DNA of 6,286 nt, from the NCBI GenBank assembly GCA_949285775.1, contig CASEAD010000148.1, positions 1 to 6,286 on the forward strand, given 5' to 3'. The translations under genes and the position numbers were made by a program. This DNA comes from an uncultured bacterium. GTDB lineage: Bacteria > Bacillota_I > Bacilli_A > RF39 > UBA660. The notes under the pieces are model-generated. The model was not told where the DNA came from. It searched no databases and saw only the letters and a list, made by a program, of their open reading frames with translations. Of the stretch, positions 1 to 6,040 are shown piece by piece (position 1 is the stretch's first letter; each line of letters starts with the position of its first letter).

Positions 1-761
1 CTGCTAGGACTAAATAACCCCATTAAAAAACATAAACCAAATCCAATTAATAACTTTTTAAAGTTATTAATTCTCTCAATAATTATTCTCGAATCTTTCT
101 TATTATCTAATTTATAAAAATTTCTAAACTTCTTATTCTGCATTATTTTATATACCACATGTTCCCCAATAAAAGGTAAGAATAAAACAAAATAAAATAA
201 CCAAGTAGTCGCATGAACATTTGCAATAACTAAAGACAATAAACATAAATATATAATATATTTATTCTTACCACTATCAATTAATTTATTAATAAAATAA
301 ACTTCCAAAACAAACAAAGGCAAAGATATAATCTGACTCCTTGCAACTGCAAACATAGATAATCTAAAACATAAAATAATACTAACTAAAAAAGCCAAAA
401 ACATATTATTATACATCTTATAATTAACATAATATAAACATAATATAAGTAATATAAAACATACAATAACAGATATATATATACCTAAATAACCAAATAA
501 ATTATATATAAAATATATAATAACATCATATAACCAATGCGGATAAGTATAACTTAAATTAGTAATCCAACAATAATGATCCATAAAATCAATACCATTA
601 TTAATTATATCTTCACCCAACTTAATAATATAAAAAGTATCATTCTGTAAATACTTAAAAGTTAACCCTATACATAACAAAATAATAGAAAAAATACTTA
701 TAACCATAAATCTAACTTTATTACTCACATTATCACTACTCTCATAACATAAATATACCAT
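1..761 (-). CDS. Polytopic membrane protein, GT-C glycosyltransferase-like (3' end beyond window)
   Basis: The frame is open from ATG at 761 to the left edge: 253 codons, no stop, so the C-terminus is missing. A TAA stop lies directly before the ATG; no good Shine-Dalgarno site is seen, so Met19 or GTG codon 12 are alternative starts. A first membrane helix (about residues 17-36) is followed by an extracytoplasmic loop with Asp41 in NDTFYIIKLGEDI, then DFMD (58-61) and a PHWLYD motif (74-79). Several further hydrophobic helices follow, with ARSQIISLPLF and an IANVHATTWLFYF segment. This order (Asp after helix 1, a His-Trp-Leu motif, an Arg-Ser-Gln patch, then an Asn-x-His patch) resembles bacterial GT-C fold membrane glycosyltransferases that use polyprenyl-phosphate sugars. 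The fold assignment is from motif resemblance only; substrate unknown. It lies 48 bases downstream of the TadZ-like gene on the same strand, so it may be co-transcribed. Confidence 0.68.
   Translation of the reverse strand, partial: MVYLCYESSDNVSNKVRFMVISIFSIILLCIGLTFKYLQNDTFYIIKLGEDIINNGIDFMDHYCWITNLSYTYPHWLYDVIIYFIYNLFGYLGIYISVIVCFILLILCLYYVNYKMYNNMFLAFLVSIILCFRLSMFAVARSQIISLPLFVLEVYFINKLIDSGKNKYIIYLCLLSLVIANVHATTWLFYFVLFLPFIGEHVVYKIMQNKKFRNFYKLDNKKDSRIIIERINNFKKLLIGFGLCFLMGLFSPS
45..72. repeat. Perfect inverted repeat, 13-bp arms, 2-nt loop
   Basis: Arms AATTAATAACTTT (45-57) and its exact reverse complement (60-72) flank TT at 58-59. It lies inside the GT-C-like reading frame, coding for the INNFKKLLI segment. 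The arms are almost all A/T, and no T-run typical of an intrinsic terminator adjoins it. It could be chance in AT-rich DNA. Confidence 0.6.
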
Positions 762-809
762 TTAAAATAATAAAAAACAATACAAACTACTTATTAGATA
801 ACAAAAAAA

Positions 810-1757
810 TTAAGACCTTCTAACAAGCCCTAATTTCTCAAATAAAGGCATAAATACTTTTGAATTATTAACCCTATCATTAAGACAAGGAAGATTATAA
901 AATATCTTTGTATTAGCCTCAAATTCAAAATCTTTAACATCCTTATCATTAAAAAAGCTCCTATTAAGAATAACCTTCTCATTACTAATATTATCAAATG
1001 CTTTCCTATTAAGCATAATAAGTTTATTAATCTTAGTCAAAGAAGGCTCTACCAAATACAATACATCAGTACAAACATTATAACAAACAGACTCATCTAA
1101 ATCATTTAAATCAATCAAAATAATGTTAAAATCCTTATACTTATTTATAAAAGAATTCAAATCACTTTCCTTAACAGAAACCATCAATTTATCATTATAA
1201 AACATAAAATCTTTCTTATTAACTTCAATAGCCACTACAGAATAAAACTTAGATAAAACATTCTTAAACATATATATCAAACTAGTCGCCCCAGCATCCT
1301 CAGTATAATTTTTAATACCAATAACCCTAACATCATTAGTAATGATGTTAGTAGAAATATTTTCTACAACAGGATCATCAACCTTTTGAAGATGTGCAAC
1401 ATCCCTATAACTATTAGGATTATTATATAAATACATTGCCTCATTCTCATCATGAGCAAAATTATAAATACCCATACTAACTAATTTAGATAAATATACA
1501 TTAGAATTAACTACAGGATCATCATTTAACAATATAATTATCTTATCCACATCTAATCCCATAGATAACTTCTGCATATTAGATAAATTCTTATAATCCT
1601 TAATAGCAGTAATATCCAAAAACATCTTATTAAAAAAGAAATTGGAGAAAGACTGTACAATTTCTTCAACTTCAAATTCTCCGCTAATAGATTTAATAAC
1701 ATCTATACTCAAATTAACAAGTTTATCTTTATTTAAATTAGATACAATTACATTCAT
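810..1757 (-). CDS. tadZ: TadZ/CpaE-like pilus localisation protein: atypical receiver plus MinD-like ATPase domain
   Basis: This 315-residue protein has the two-part build of TadZ/CpaE. Residues 1-120 look like a degenerate response-regulator receiver: alternating strands and helices, with DKIIILLNDDP (71-81) and a following MGIYNFAHDENEA segment. A linker (about 121-142) leads to a ParA/MinD-type ATPase domain from 143. The P-loop position reads VIGIKNYTEDAGATSL (145-160), with GAT where active ATPases have GKT/S, so the catalytic lysine is absent. A Walker B-like strand IILIDL ends near Asp216, and VLYLVEPSLTKI (232-243) fits the later MinD strand. TadZ proteins place the Tad machine at a membrane site, and the Eubacterium rectale TadZ also has atypical receiver and ATPase domains. 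ATG at 1757 is supported by GGAGGG five bases upstream. It is the last of the recognisable tad genes here, 17 bases after the previous gene. Loss of ATP hydrolysis is inferred. Confidence 0.85.
   Translation of the reverse strand: MNVIVSNLNKDKLVNLSIDVIKSISGEFEVEEIVQSFSNFFFNKMFLDITAIKDYKNLSNMQKLSMGLDVDKIIILLNDDPVVNSNVYLSKLVSMGIYNFAHDENEAMYLYNNPNSYRDVAHLQKVDDPVVENISTNIITNDVRVIGIKNYTEDAGATSLIYMFKNVLSKFYSVVAIEVNKKDFMFYNDKLMVSVKESDLNSFINKYKDFNIILIDLNDLDESVCYNVCTDVLYLVEPSLTKINKLIMLNRKAFDNISNEKVILNRSFFNDKDVKDFEFEANTKIFYNLPCLNDRVNNSKVFMPLFEKLGLVRRS
1327..1351. repeat. Perfect inverted repeat, 12-bp arms, 1-nt centre, inside tadZ-like gene
   Basis: Arms CTAACATCATTA (1327-1338) and its exact reverse complement (1340-1351) flank a single G at 1339. 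The arms contain G/C pairs, so this is not simply an A/T tract. It encodes the TNIITNDV segment in the linker just before the ATPase domain. It could act as an operator-like site or, with a few central bases unpaired, an mRNA hairpin; there is no adjoining U-run to make it a terminator. Confidence 0.7.
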
Positions 1758-1762
1758 ACAAT

Positions 1763-1768
1763 CCCTCC
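1763..1768 (-). promoter_or_regulatory. Ribosome binding site of the tadZ-like gene
   Basis: GGAGGG lies five bases before ATG 1757. It fixes this ATG over the out-of-frame ATG four bases further downstream (1753). Confidence 0.75.
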
Positions 1769-1774
1769 AATATA

Positions 1775-2221
1775 TTATTGATTAATTATCTTTGTCTCTC
1801 CTCTAATAGGCGCTAATAAAGAAACATTAAAGAAAGGAGCCTCAATTACAAAGTAAGAAGTAACTTCGTAATAATAAAGAGCATCATCCATACAAACACC
1901 ATCAGAATTAACTTCAGAACAATTCTTTACAATACAAATTCCATTCTCTATATCTAGACTACCGCCACGACTATTACAATCATCAGTTATTTTATCATTG
2001 CCAGAATAGTTATAATGAACAGTACCTACATAAAATTCAATTTCCTCACGCGCTCCTTCATAATCATTAGAATAAGCAGTCTTTTCTAAAATACTAACTA
2101 CGTGGTTCTTAATCCTAAAAGCCTTAGCATATCCAATTGCAACCGTCATAAAAGAAATATAAATTACAAAGAATATCATTAAAACATATAACATATAAGT
2201 ACCACCAAAAGCATCTTTCAT
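1775..2221 (-). CDS. TadE-like minor pilin candidate, first of two paralogs by position
   Basis: This 148-residue protein has a short charged leader MKDAFG, one long hydrophobic helix (about 10-31), then YAKAFRIKN (31-39) and an extracytoplasmic domain of about 110 residues. This is the layout of TadE/TadF-type minor pilins: N-terminal helix as membrane anchor or assembly segment, soluble C-terminal domain outside. Four cysteines (82, 96, 101, 110) lie in the outer domain; Cys82 and Cys96 sit in a C-x5-GG-x-L-x4-NG-x-CIV-like pattern shared with the neighbouring gene product. It ends near PIRGETKIINQ. The start ATG 2221 has GGTG five bases upstream, a weaker site than its neighbours, and lies 13 bases after the previous stop. 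It differs from textbook TadE in lacking Glu at +5 after the leader glycine. The TadE assignment rests on architecture and operon position. Confidence 0.72.
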   Translation of the reverse strand: MKDAFGGTYMLYVLMIFFVIYISFMTVAIGYAKAFRIKNHVVSILEKTAYSNDYEGAREEIEFYVGTVHYNYSGNDKITDDCNSRGGSLDIENGICIVKNCSEVNSDGVCMDDALYYYEVTSYFVIEAPFFNVSLLAPIRGETKIINQ

Positions 2222-2234
2222 AAAAACACCAACC

Positions 2235-2675
2235 TTACTCTATAACCGGAATAACATCAGTCTCCCCACCAACAGGCATAACTATTTCCCAATTAAAAAG
2301 AGGAAACCAAAAACAAATATACACATATACTTGATAATATCTACTATTTTCATCCACATCTTTATTAACAATACAAGCCCCATTATCGGTCAAATTACCG
2401 CCAACATTAGCACAATGGTTACTAATTTGAGCATGATCGTCGCCAGGATAGTCATAAGCATTAGTAGCTAAATAATCATCAACAGTTTCCAAAGCAATAC
2501 TCTTCCAATCACTAGTATCACCCTGATACTGACTCTGTTCAAGAATATCAATAACTCTATTCTTTAATCTAAATGTCTTAGCATACGCCACTGTAAAACA
2601 CATAAAAACAATAAACATAACAATAAATATTATTAAAATTCTAAACATAAAAGAACTACCAACAACATCCCGCAT
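2235..2675 (-). CDS. TadE-like minor pilin candidate, paralog of the adjacent gene
   Basis: This 146-residue protein aligns with the product of the neighbouring gene (1775-2221) almost without gaps through residue 50. It has leader MRDVVG, Met10, a hydrophobic helix to about 31, then YAKTFRLKNRVIDILEQ. Its outer domain carries Cys88 and Cys101 in the same C-x3-GG-x-L-x3-NG-x-CIV arrangement and ends PVGGETDVIPVIE. One further cysteine lies in the helix (26) and one near FWFPLFNW (121). The pair looks like a tandem duplication with marked divergence outside the helix and cysteine loop. The start ATG 2675 has AGGTGA five bases upstream; the gap from the pilin gene is 32 bases. It probably works as a minor or tip subunit with the pilin. 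The TadE label is by layout and context, not a database hit. Confidence 0.72.
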   Translation of the reverse strand: MRDVVGSSFMFRILIIFIVMFIVFMCFTVAYAKTFRLKNRVIDILEQSQYQGDTSDWKSIALETVDDYLATNAYDYPGDDHAQISNHCANVGGNLTDNGACIVNKDVDENSRYYQVYVYICFWFPLFNWEIVMPVGGETDVIPVIE

Positions 2676-2707
2676 CTAAATCACCTACCATAAAGAACCA
2701 AAACTAA

Positions 2708-2881
2708 TTAATCAATCAAACTCTCTGTTCCTGTAACAATATATGTAGTTGTTAAGTCATCCCATGTTTCTGAAATATAATCTTGCGCTAAAGGTACAAG
2801 GAAATAAACAACACCCGCTATTAAAATTATAGCTAATATAGTTACAACAACCATACTTAATTCACCTGTAGATTCTTTCAC
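2708..2881 (-). CDS. Small Flp-like pilin candidate (57 aa, GTG start)
   Basis: The product is a short protein with leader MKESTG, then ELSMVVVTILAIILIAGVVY as a single hydrophobic helix, and a polar C-terminal part with DYISETWDD and a Thr-rich end. Size and layout match Flp/Tad major pilins (about 50-80 residues), which are cut by a prepilin peptidase after the leader glycine. The frame remains open to an upstream GTG at 2890, but that codon lies within the Shine-Dalgarno sequence itself. GTG at 2881 is eight bases after GGAGG and gives a leader matching both TadE-like neighbours (Gly6, Met10). It sits between the tadC-like gene and the tadE-like pair, and its ribosome site is the strongest in the cluster, as expected for a major subunit. 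The usual Glu at +5 is not present; Glu is at +1 instead. It might alternatively be a minor pilin. Confidence 0.75.
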   Translation of the reverse strand: MKESTGELSMVVVTILAIILIAGVVYFLVPLAQDYISETWDDLTTTYIVTGTESLID

Positions 2882-2886
2882 CAATC

Positions 2887-2897
2887 TCACCTCCTTT
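2887..2897 (-). promoter_or_regulatory. Strong ribosome binding site that decides the pilin start
   Basis: AAAGGAGGTGA reads across 2897-2887 and is nearly a full anti-16S match. It overlaps the GTG at 2890, which therefore cannot be its own start, and places GTG 2881 (or less likely TTG 2884) at a normal distance. Confidence 0.8.
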
Positions 2898-2935
2898 AAT
2901 AATATTTAAATAATAATAAATCTATATAACAAACT

Positions 2936-3733
2936 CTACATAATCTGCCCTAACATCATAAACATTGCTACAACTAACAATACCATTCCCCCACCACCAG
3001 TACAAATAAGCATTATCATTGTCATCTTTTCCATCTTGTCTAACCTTGCTCTATACTTAGTTTCTCTAGCTTTTTGTTGCAAATTAGAAACATTCTTAGA
3101 AAACGCTACTAACTGAGTATGCTTCTTCTCCTGCTCACCAAGACCTAACCTATAAAGCAATCTCATCATCCTCATAGAATCCCTAACAGGATATCTCTCA
3201 GCGAAATCCATATAAGGTTGAACACTAGCATCCCCTGCCTCAATCTTAGCAACCATTTCCCTCAAACCAAGCTTAAATACCTCAGGAGCATCATCTATAC
3301 TCCTAGCAAGCGCTACAGGAACAGTATAATGTTCAACTAATACTTCTAACCCCTTCAAATAATATGGAAGTAAAGAATCAACTTCATTTAAATGAGCCCT
3401 ATAAAAACTTTTTAACTGCATATAAGGTAACTTATAAACTAAAAATCCTATAAGAACACCAATCAATATATTAACAAAACTTAAATTACTAATAAAAACA
3501 AATATACAAAGAGCTCCTACCAAAAAACCATTTCTAATTCTTTTCATAAAAACAGAATCTGGATCATATACCTTATCTCCATACTTAGCATATAATAAAA
3601 ATTCATAATCTTTTTCTTTTAAAAGATAAAAGATATCTTTATTATCATTAACAAATTTACTAGTTTTTATTCTTCCAGTATATATAGCAATAAATATAAT
3701 AATAGCTCCAATAATAAATATCTCTATAAACAT
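2936..3733 (-). CDS. tadC: TadC-like T2SF-family inner-membrane platform protein
   Basis: This 265-residue membrane protein has helices at about 2-19, 69-82, 84-104 and 236-262. The cytoplasmic stretch between 105 and 235 carries a T2SF/GspF-type helical domain: LPYYLKGLEVLVEHYTVPVALA (about 122-143), and a basic region RLLYRLGLGEQEKKHTQLVAF. In Tad systems TadB and TadC together form the membrane platform that couples the ATPase to pilin assembly; second position after the ATPase is the usual place of TadC. Its ATG overlaps the preceding stop by one base (TAATG), and AGGTG lies seven bases upstream inside the end of that gene, so the two are translationally coupled. The Gly-rich GGGG (246-249) in the last helix is a possible packing motif. 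The family is clear; TadC rather than TadB rests on order. Confidence 0.85.
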   Translation of the reverse strand: MFIEIFIIGAIIIFIAIYTGRIKTSKFVNDNKDIFYLLKEKDYEFLLYAKYGDKVYDPDSVFMKRIRNGFLVGALCIFVFISNLSFVNILIGVLIGFLVYKLPYMQLKSFYRAHLNEVDSLLPYYLKGLEVLVEHYTVPVALARSIDDAPEVFKLGLREMVAKIEAGDASVQPYMDFAERYPVRDSMRMMRLLYRLGLGEQEKKHTQLVAFSKNVSNLQQKARETKYRARLDKMEKMTMIMLICTGGGGMVLLVVAMFMMLGQIM

Positions 3734-4626
3734 TATTCAGCACCTACATTCTCATTATAATACTTCTCACCCTTCAACAAAAAGGCCGTATTAACTATTA
3801 CTAAAATATGTAACATTATATACATAAATAAATTATCTAACATCGAAATATAAGTCTCAGTACCAAGCAACATTTGAATTAAAATTACAATACCATATAA
3901 AGCTATACCAAACATAAGAAATTGCCTATGAAAATTTGCTCTATCCATTCTATCCCTATATACACCTTCAACCAAAGCATCTATATCCTGTAACATATTA
4001 TCAAAAGTATCCTGAGTATCCTTAGCACCTTCCTTAGTTACTTGTAAAAATAACTGATGCATATTCTTAACCATAAAGAAAGGATATTTAGTATTCATAT
4101 AAACAATACTATCATTAACATCACCCTTCTCATAAGATAACGCTATCATCGTCTTAACATCACTAAGAACCGGATCTTCTAAAACCCCAGATTCTACAAC
4201 ACCTTCTAACGATTTAATAAAAGCCTGTGTTGTAGCAAACTCCATAATCGTATTAGTAACATATACTTGAACTTGTTCAAAGATAAATTCACTATACCTT
4301 CTCTTATAATTCAAATAAGCAACATATGGAACAGCAAGAATAGATATAACAACATATATAATAACAACTATCAAACTATAAAAATACATATAACCTACAA
4401 CTGCCGCTATTCCCCCAAATAAAACAATCTGTATAATATAATCTTTAATAGTATAATTTAATCCTAATTTCTTAACCTTTTTACTTATCTCTCTAAAAGA
4501 ATATGGAGCATAAACACTATAAATTTTTTGCCCTTGCTCATTAATAAATCTATATACTCCATTACCAGAACTAAATCTATAGGTAACAATAAATATTACT
4601 ATCACACCAACAATAATTATTTCCAT
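3733..4626 (-). CDS. tadB: TadB-like T2SF-family inner-membrane platform protein
   Basis: This 297-residue protein has hydrophobic helices at about 2-16, 62-82, 84-106, 235-255 and 265-284. The 110-234 region is a cytoplasmic helical T2SF-type domain with FEQVQVYVTNTIMEFATTQAFIKSLEGV and a second half ending in LVEGVYRDRMDRANFHRQF. This is the expected build of TadB, the partner of TadC in the membrane platform of Tad pili. It starts 15 bases after the ATPase stop, with AGGTGA just upstream of ATG 4626, and its stop overlaps the next start by one base. Equal expression with the TadC-like partner is therefore likely. The two platform proteins are not close copies of each other. Assignment of TadB versus TadC is by gene order. 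Confidence 0.85.
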   Translation of the reverse strand: MEIIIVGVIVIFIVTYRFSSGNGVYRFINEQGQKIYSVYAPYSFREISKKVKKLGLNYTIKDYIIQIVLFGGIAAVVGYMYFYSLIVVIIYVVISILAVPYVAYLNYKRRYSEFIFEQVQVYVTNTIMEFATTQAFIKSLEGVVESGVLEDPVLSDVKTMIALSYEKGDVNDSIVYMNTKYPFFMVKNMHQLFLQVTKEGAKDTQDTFDNMLQDIDALVEGVYRDRMDRANFHRQFLMFGIALYGIVILIQMLLGTETYISMLDNLFMYIMLHILVIVNTAFLLKGEKYYNENVGAE

Positions 4627-4641
4627 ATAATCACCTACATT

Positions 4642-4953
4642 CTACACTTGTCCACTATTATTATTAATACCATTATACATCATATTTGAAGAATTAGCAA
4701 CAAAATTTTGATTATAATTCAAATTACTTTGAACATTACTTGTATTAATATTACTATTATTATTAACAACATTACCACTATTTATAACAGAAGAACTAGC
4801 ATAATTACCACCTTGAATATTAGAATAATTCTGATTACTATTCGAAGCTTGATTAACATAATTAGAAAAAACATTACTAGTATTAACTACACCACTATTA
4901 GTATTATTAATATTAGTAGTACCATTAGTATTAGCATTAGTATTAATATTATC
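4642..4953 (-). repeat. Low-complexity AAT/ACT/AGT/GTT-rich coding tract (ATPase tail)
   Basis: The codons for residues 358-461 of the ATPase are mostly AAT with ACT, AGT and GTT, giving trinucleotide-like runs such as ATTAGTATT on the plus strand. The opposite strand is also open over part of this tract, which is a by-product of the composition and not a gene. The tract could change length by slippage. Confidence 0.7.
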
Positions 4954-6027
4954 ATCAACAGGAGTATGAAATTCCTCTTTAACTAAAATATCAGGTTGCA
5001 TAATAACACCTTGACTCTCCAAATAACCAATCAAATACTTAGTAGGATTATTTAAAGTAGTATTACCTTCAGGAGTCCTTTTATATAAAATCTTATGTCC
5101 CGGATTATTCTCATCATCAACATAAAATTCTACAACCTCAGAAACCTCCCTCTTAAACCTCTGTAACTCAGGACTATAATATCCTTTAATATGAACCCCT
5201 AACTGAACATATCTATGAATGCTCCTCAAAAACTGATCCATATCAATACTAGATTCTAACAAACTATACAAACGACTCGGTATACTCTCAGCCTTATCAG
5301 CATGTATCGTAGATAAAATATTATGCCCAGATGATATACTATCCCTAACAGCCATAACAGCCTCCGCACTTCTTACCTCTGACAACAAAATCCATCTAGG
5401 ATTCTGTCTCATACAAGTAACAAGAACATCTGCATAACTAGCAATATTATTAGTCTTCATTGCCACTATATCTCTATGAGGAAATATCCTATCCAAATGA
5501 AGCTCCAAAGTATCTTCTATCGTGATAATTTTCTCATCCTCTTTAGTATGCGCTGCCATATACTTAACAAACTCAGTCTTACCACTACCAGTCTCTCCAC
5601 TAACTAATATATTACAGTGCCCTTCAACACACTTCAAAATAAAATCATGTATATCAAGCCTAATATAATCCTCTTTAATAATATTCTCTTTAACTAATCT
5701 TATCTTAGCAGGAGTTTTACGAATTAAAACAGCAATACCATTTCTCGCAATAGAATCATGTACAAAGTTCATACGCAATTCAGCACTCTCAGCATCCAAG
5801 AAGGGATTAGCCATATTAAACGACTTACCCATACTATTAGCACACTGAAAAGCCATTTTTTCCATAAAAGCATTATTAACTAAAGGATTTTCTACCCTAT
5901 AAACACCCCTAGATAAAGACTTTAACCATATTTGTCCCCCATTACTATAAGAAATATCTGTAATATCATCATTATCTAAATATTCTTGAATAGGTCCAAA
6001 ATCAACTTGAGTAAACTCATTTTTCAT
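4642..6027 (-). CDS. tadA: TadA/CpaF-type secretion ATPase with Asn-rich C-terminal tail
   Basis: This 461-residue cytoplasmic ATPase powers pilus assembly, as in the VirB11/CpaF branch of type II/IV secretion ATPases. The N-terminal domain (about 5-110) includes DDITDISYSNGGQIWL, typical of the CpaF N-domain, and arginines such as R86 and R103. The Walker A motif is GETGSGKT (144-151), an Asp-box-like IEDTLEL is at 170-176, Walker B is WILLSEVR (212-219) with Glu217, and the His box is STIHAD (239-244). Residue 152 is Glu where family members usually have Thr or Ser, and Ser216 replaces the common Gly of GEVR. The enzyme core ends near 350; residues 358-461 are a low-complexity tail with 36 Asn and no Lys, Arg or Glu. 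ATG 6027 has AGGGGGAA upstream, overlapping the previous stop, so translation is probably coupled. ATPase identity is firm; the tail has no known role. Confidence 0.95.
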   Translation of the reverse strand: MKNEFTQVDFGPIQEYLDNDDITDISYSNGGQIWLKSLSRGVYRVENPLVNNAFMEKMAFQCANSMGKSFNMANPFLDAESAELRMNFVHDSIARNGIAVLIRKTPAKIRLVKENIIKEDYIRLDIHDFILKCVEGHCNILVSGETGSGKTEFVKYMAAHTKEDEKIITIEDTLELHLDRIFPHRDIVAMKTNNIASYADVLVTCMRQNPRWILLSEVRSAEAVMAVRDSISSGHNILSTIHADKAESIPSRLYSLLESSIDMDQFLRSIHRYVQLGVHIKGYYSPELQRFKREVSEVVEFYVDDENNPGHKILYKRTPEGNTTLNNPTKYLIGYLESQGVIMQPDILVKEEFHTPVDDNINTNANTNGTTNINNTNSGVVNTSNVFSNYVNQASNSNQNYSNIQGGNYASSSVINSGNVVNNNSNINTSNVQSNLNYNQNFVANSSNMMYNGINNNSGQV

Positions 6028-6032
6028 AAGTA

Positions 6033-6040
6033 TTCCCCCT
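6033..6040 (-). promoter_or_regulatory. Ribosome binding site of tadA overlapping the upstream stop
   Basis: AGGGGGAA lies five bases before ATG 6027, and its first bases are part of the preceding TAG (6041-6039), so termination and re-initiation are close together. Confidence 0.6.

Noticed and set aside
490..535. AT-rich ATATATA tracts resembling an origin or regulatory element
   Set aside because: They encode Ile/Tyr-rich membrane helices of the GT-C-like protein in an unbroken frame, which explains the composition.
762..809. Possible promoter for the GT-C-like gene
   Set aside because: No convincing -35/-10 pair or Shine-Dalgarno site can be picked out of the A/T-rich gap.
803..831. Possible intrinsic terminator after the TadZ-like gene (AGGGCTT/AAGGTCTT stem followed by seven T on the minus strand)
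   Set aside because: The stem needs a bulge and two G-T pairs, lies within the last codons, and is weak. The T-run is suggestive but not enough to call.
2891..2935. Possible promoter in the gap before the pilin gene (TTGTTA plus AT-rich sequence)
   Set aside because: No good -10 hexamer stands at 16-18 bases; in DNA this AT-rich such matches are expected everywhere.
3628..3641. Short palindrome AAAGATATCTTT in the tadC-like gene
   Set aside because: Only 12 bases and A/T-dominated; expected by chance at this composition.
4708..4986. Plus-strand open frame of 92 codons
   Set aside because: It is antisense to the Asn-rich tail of the ATPase; its Ile/Thr/Asn-only composition comes from reading AAT/ACT/AGT codons backwards, and it has no ribosome binding site.
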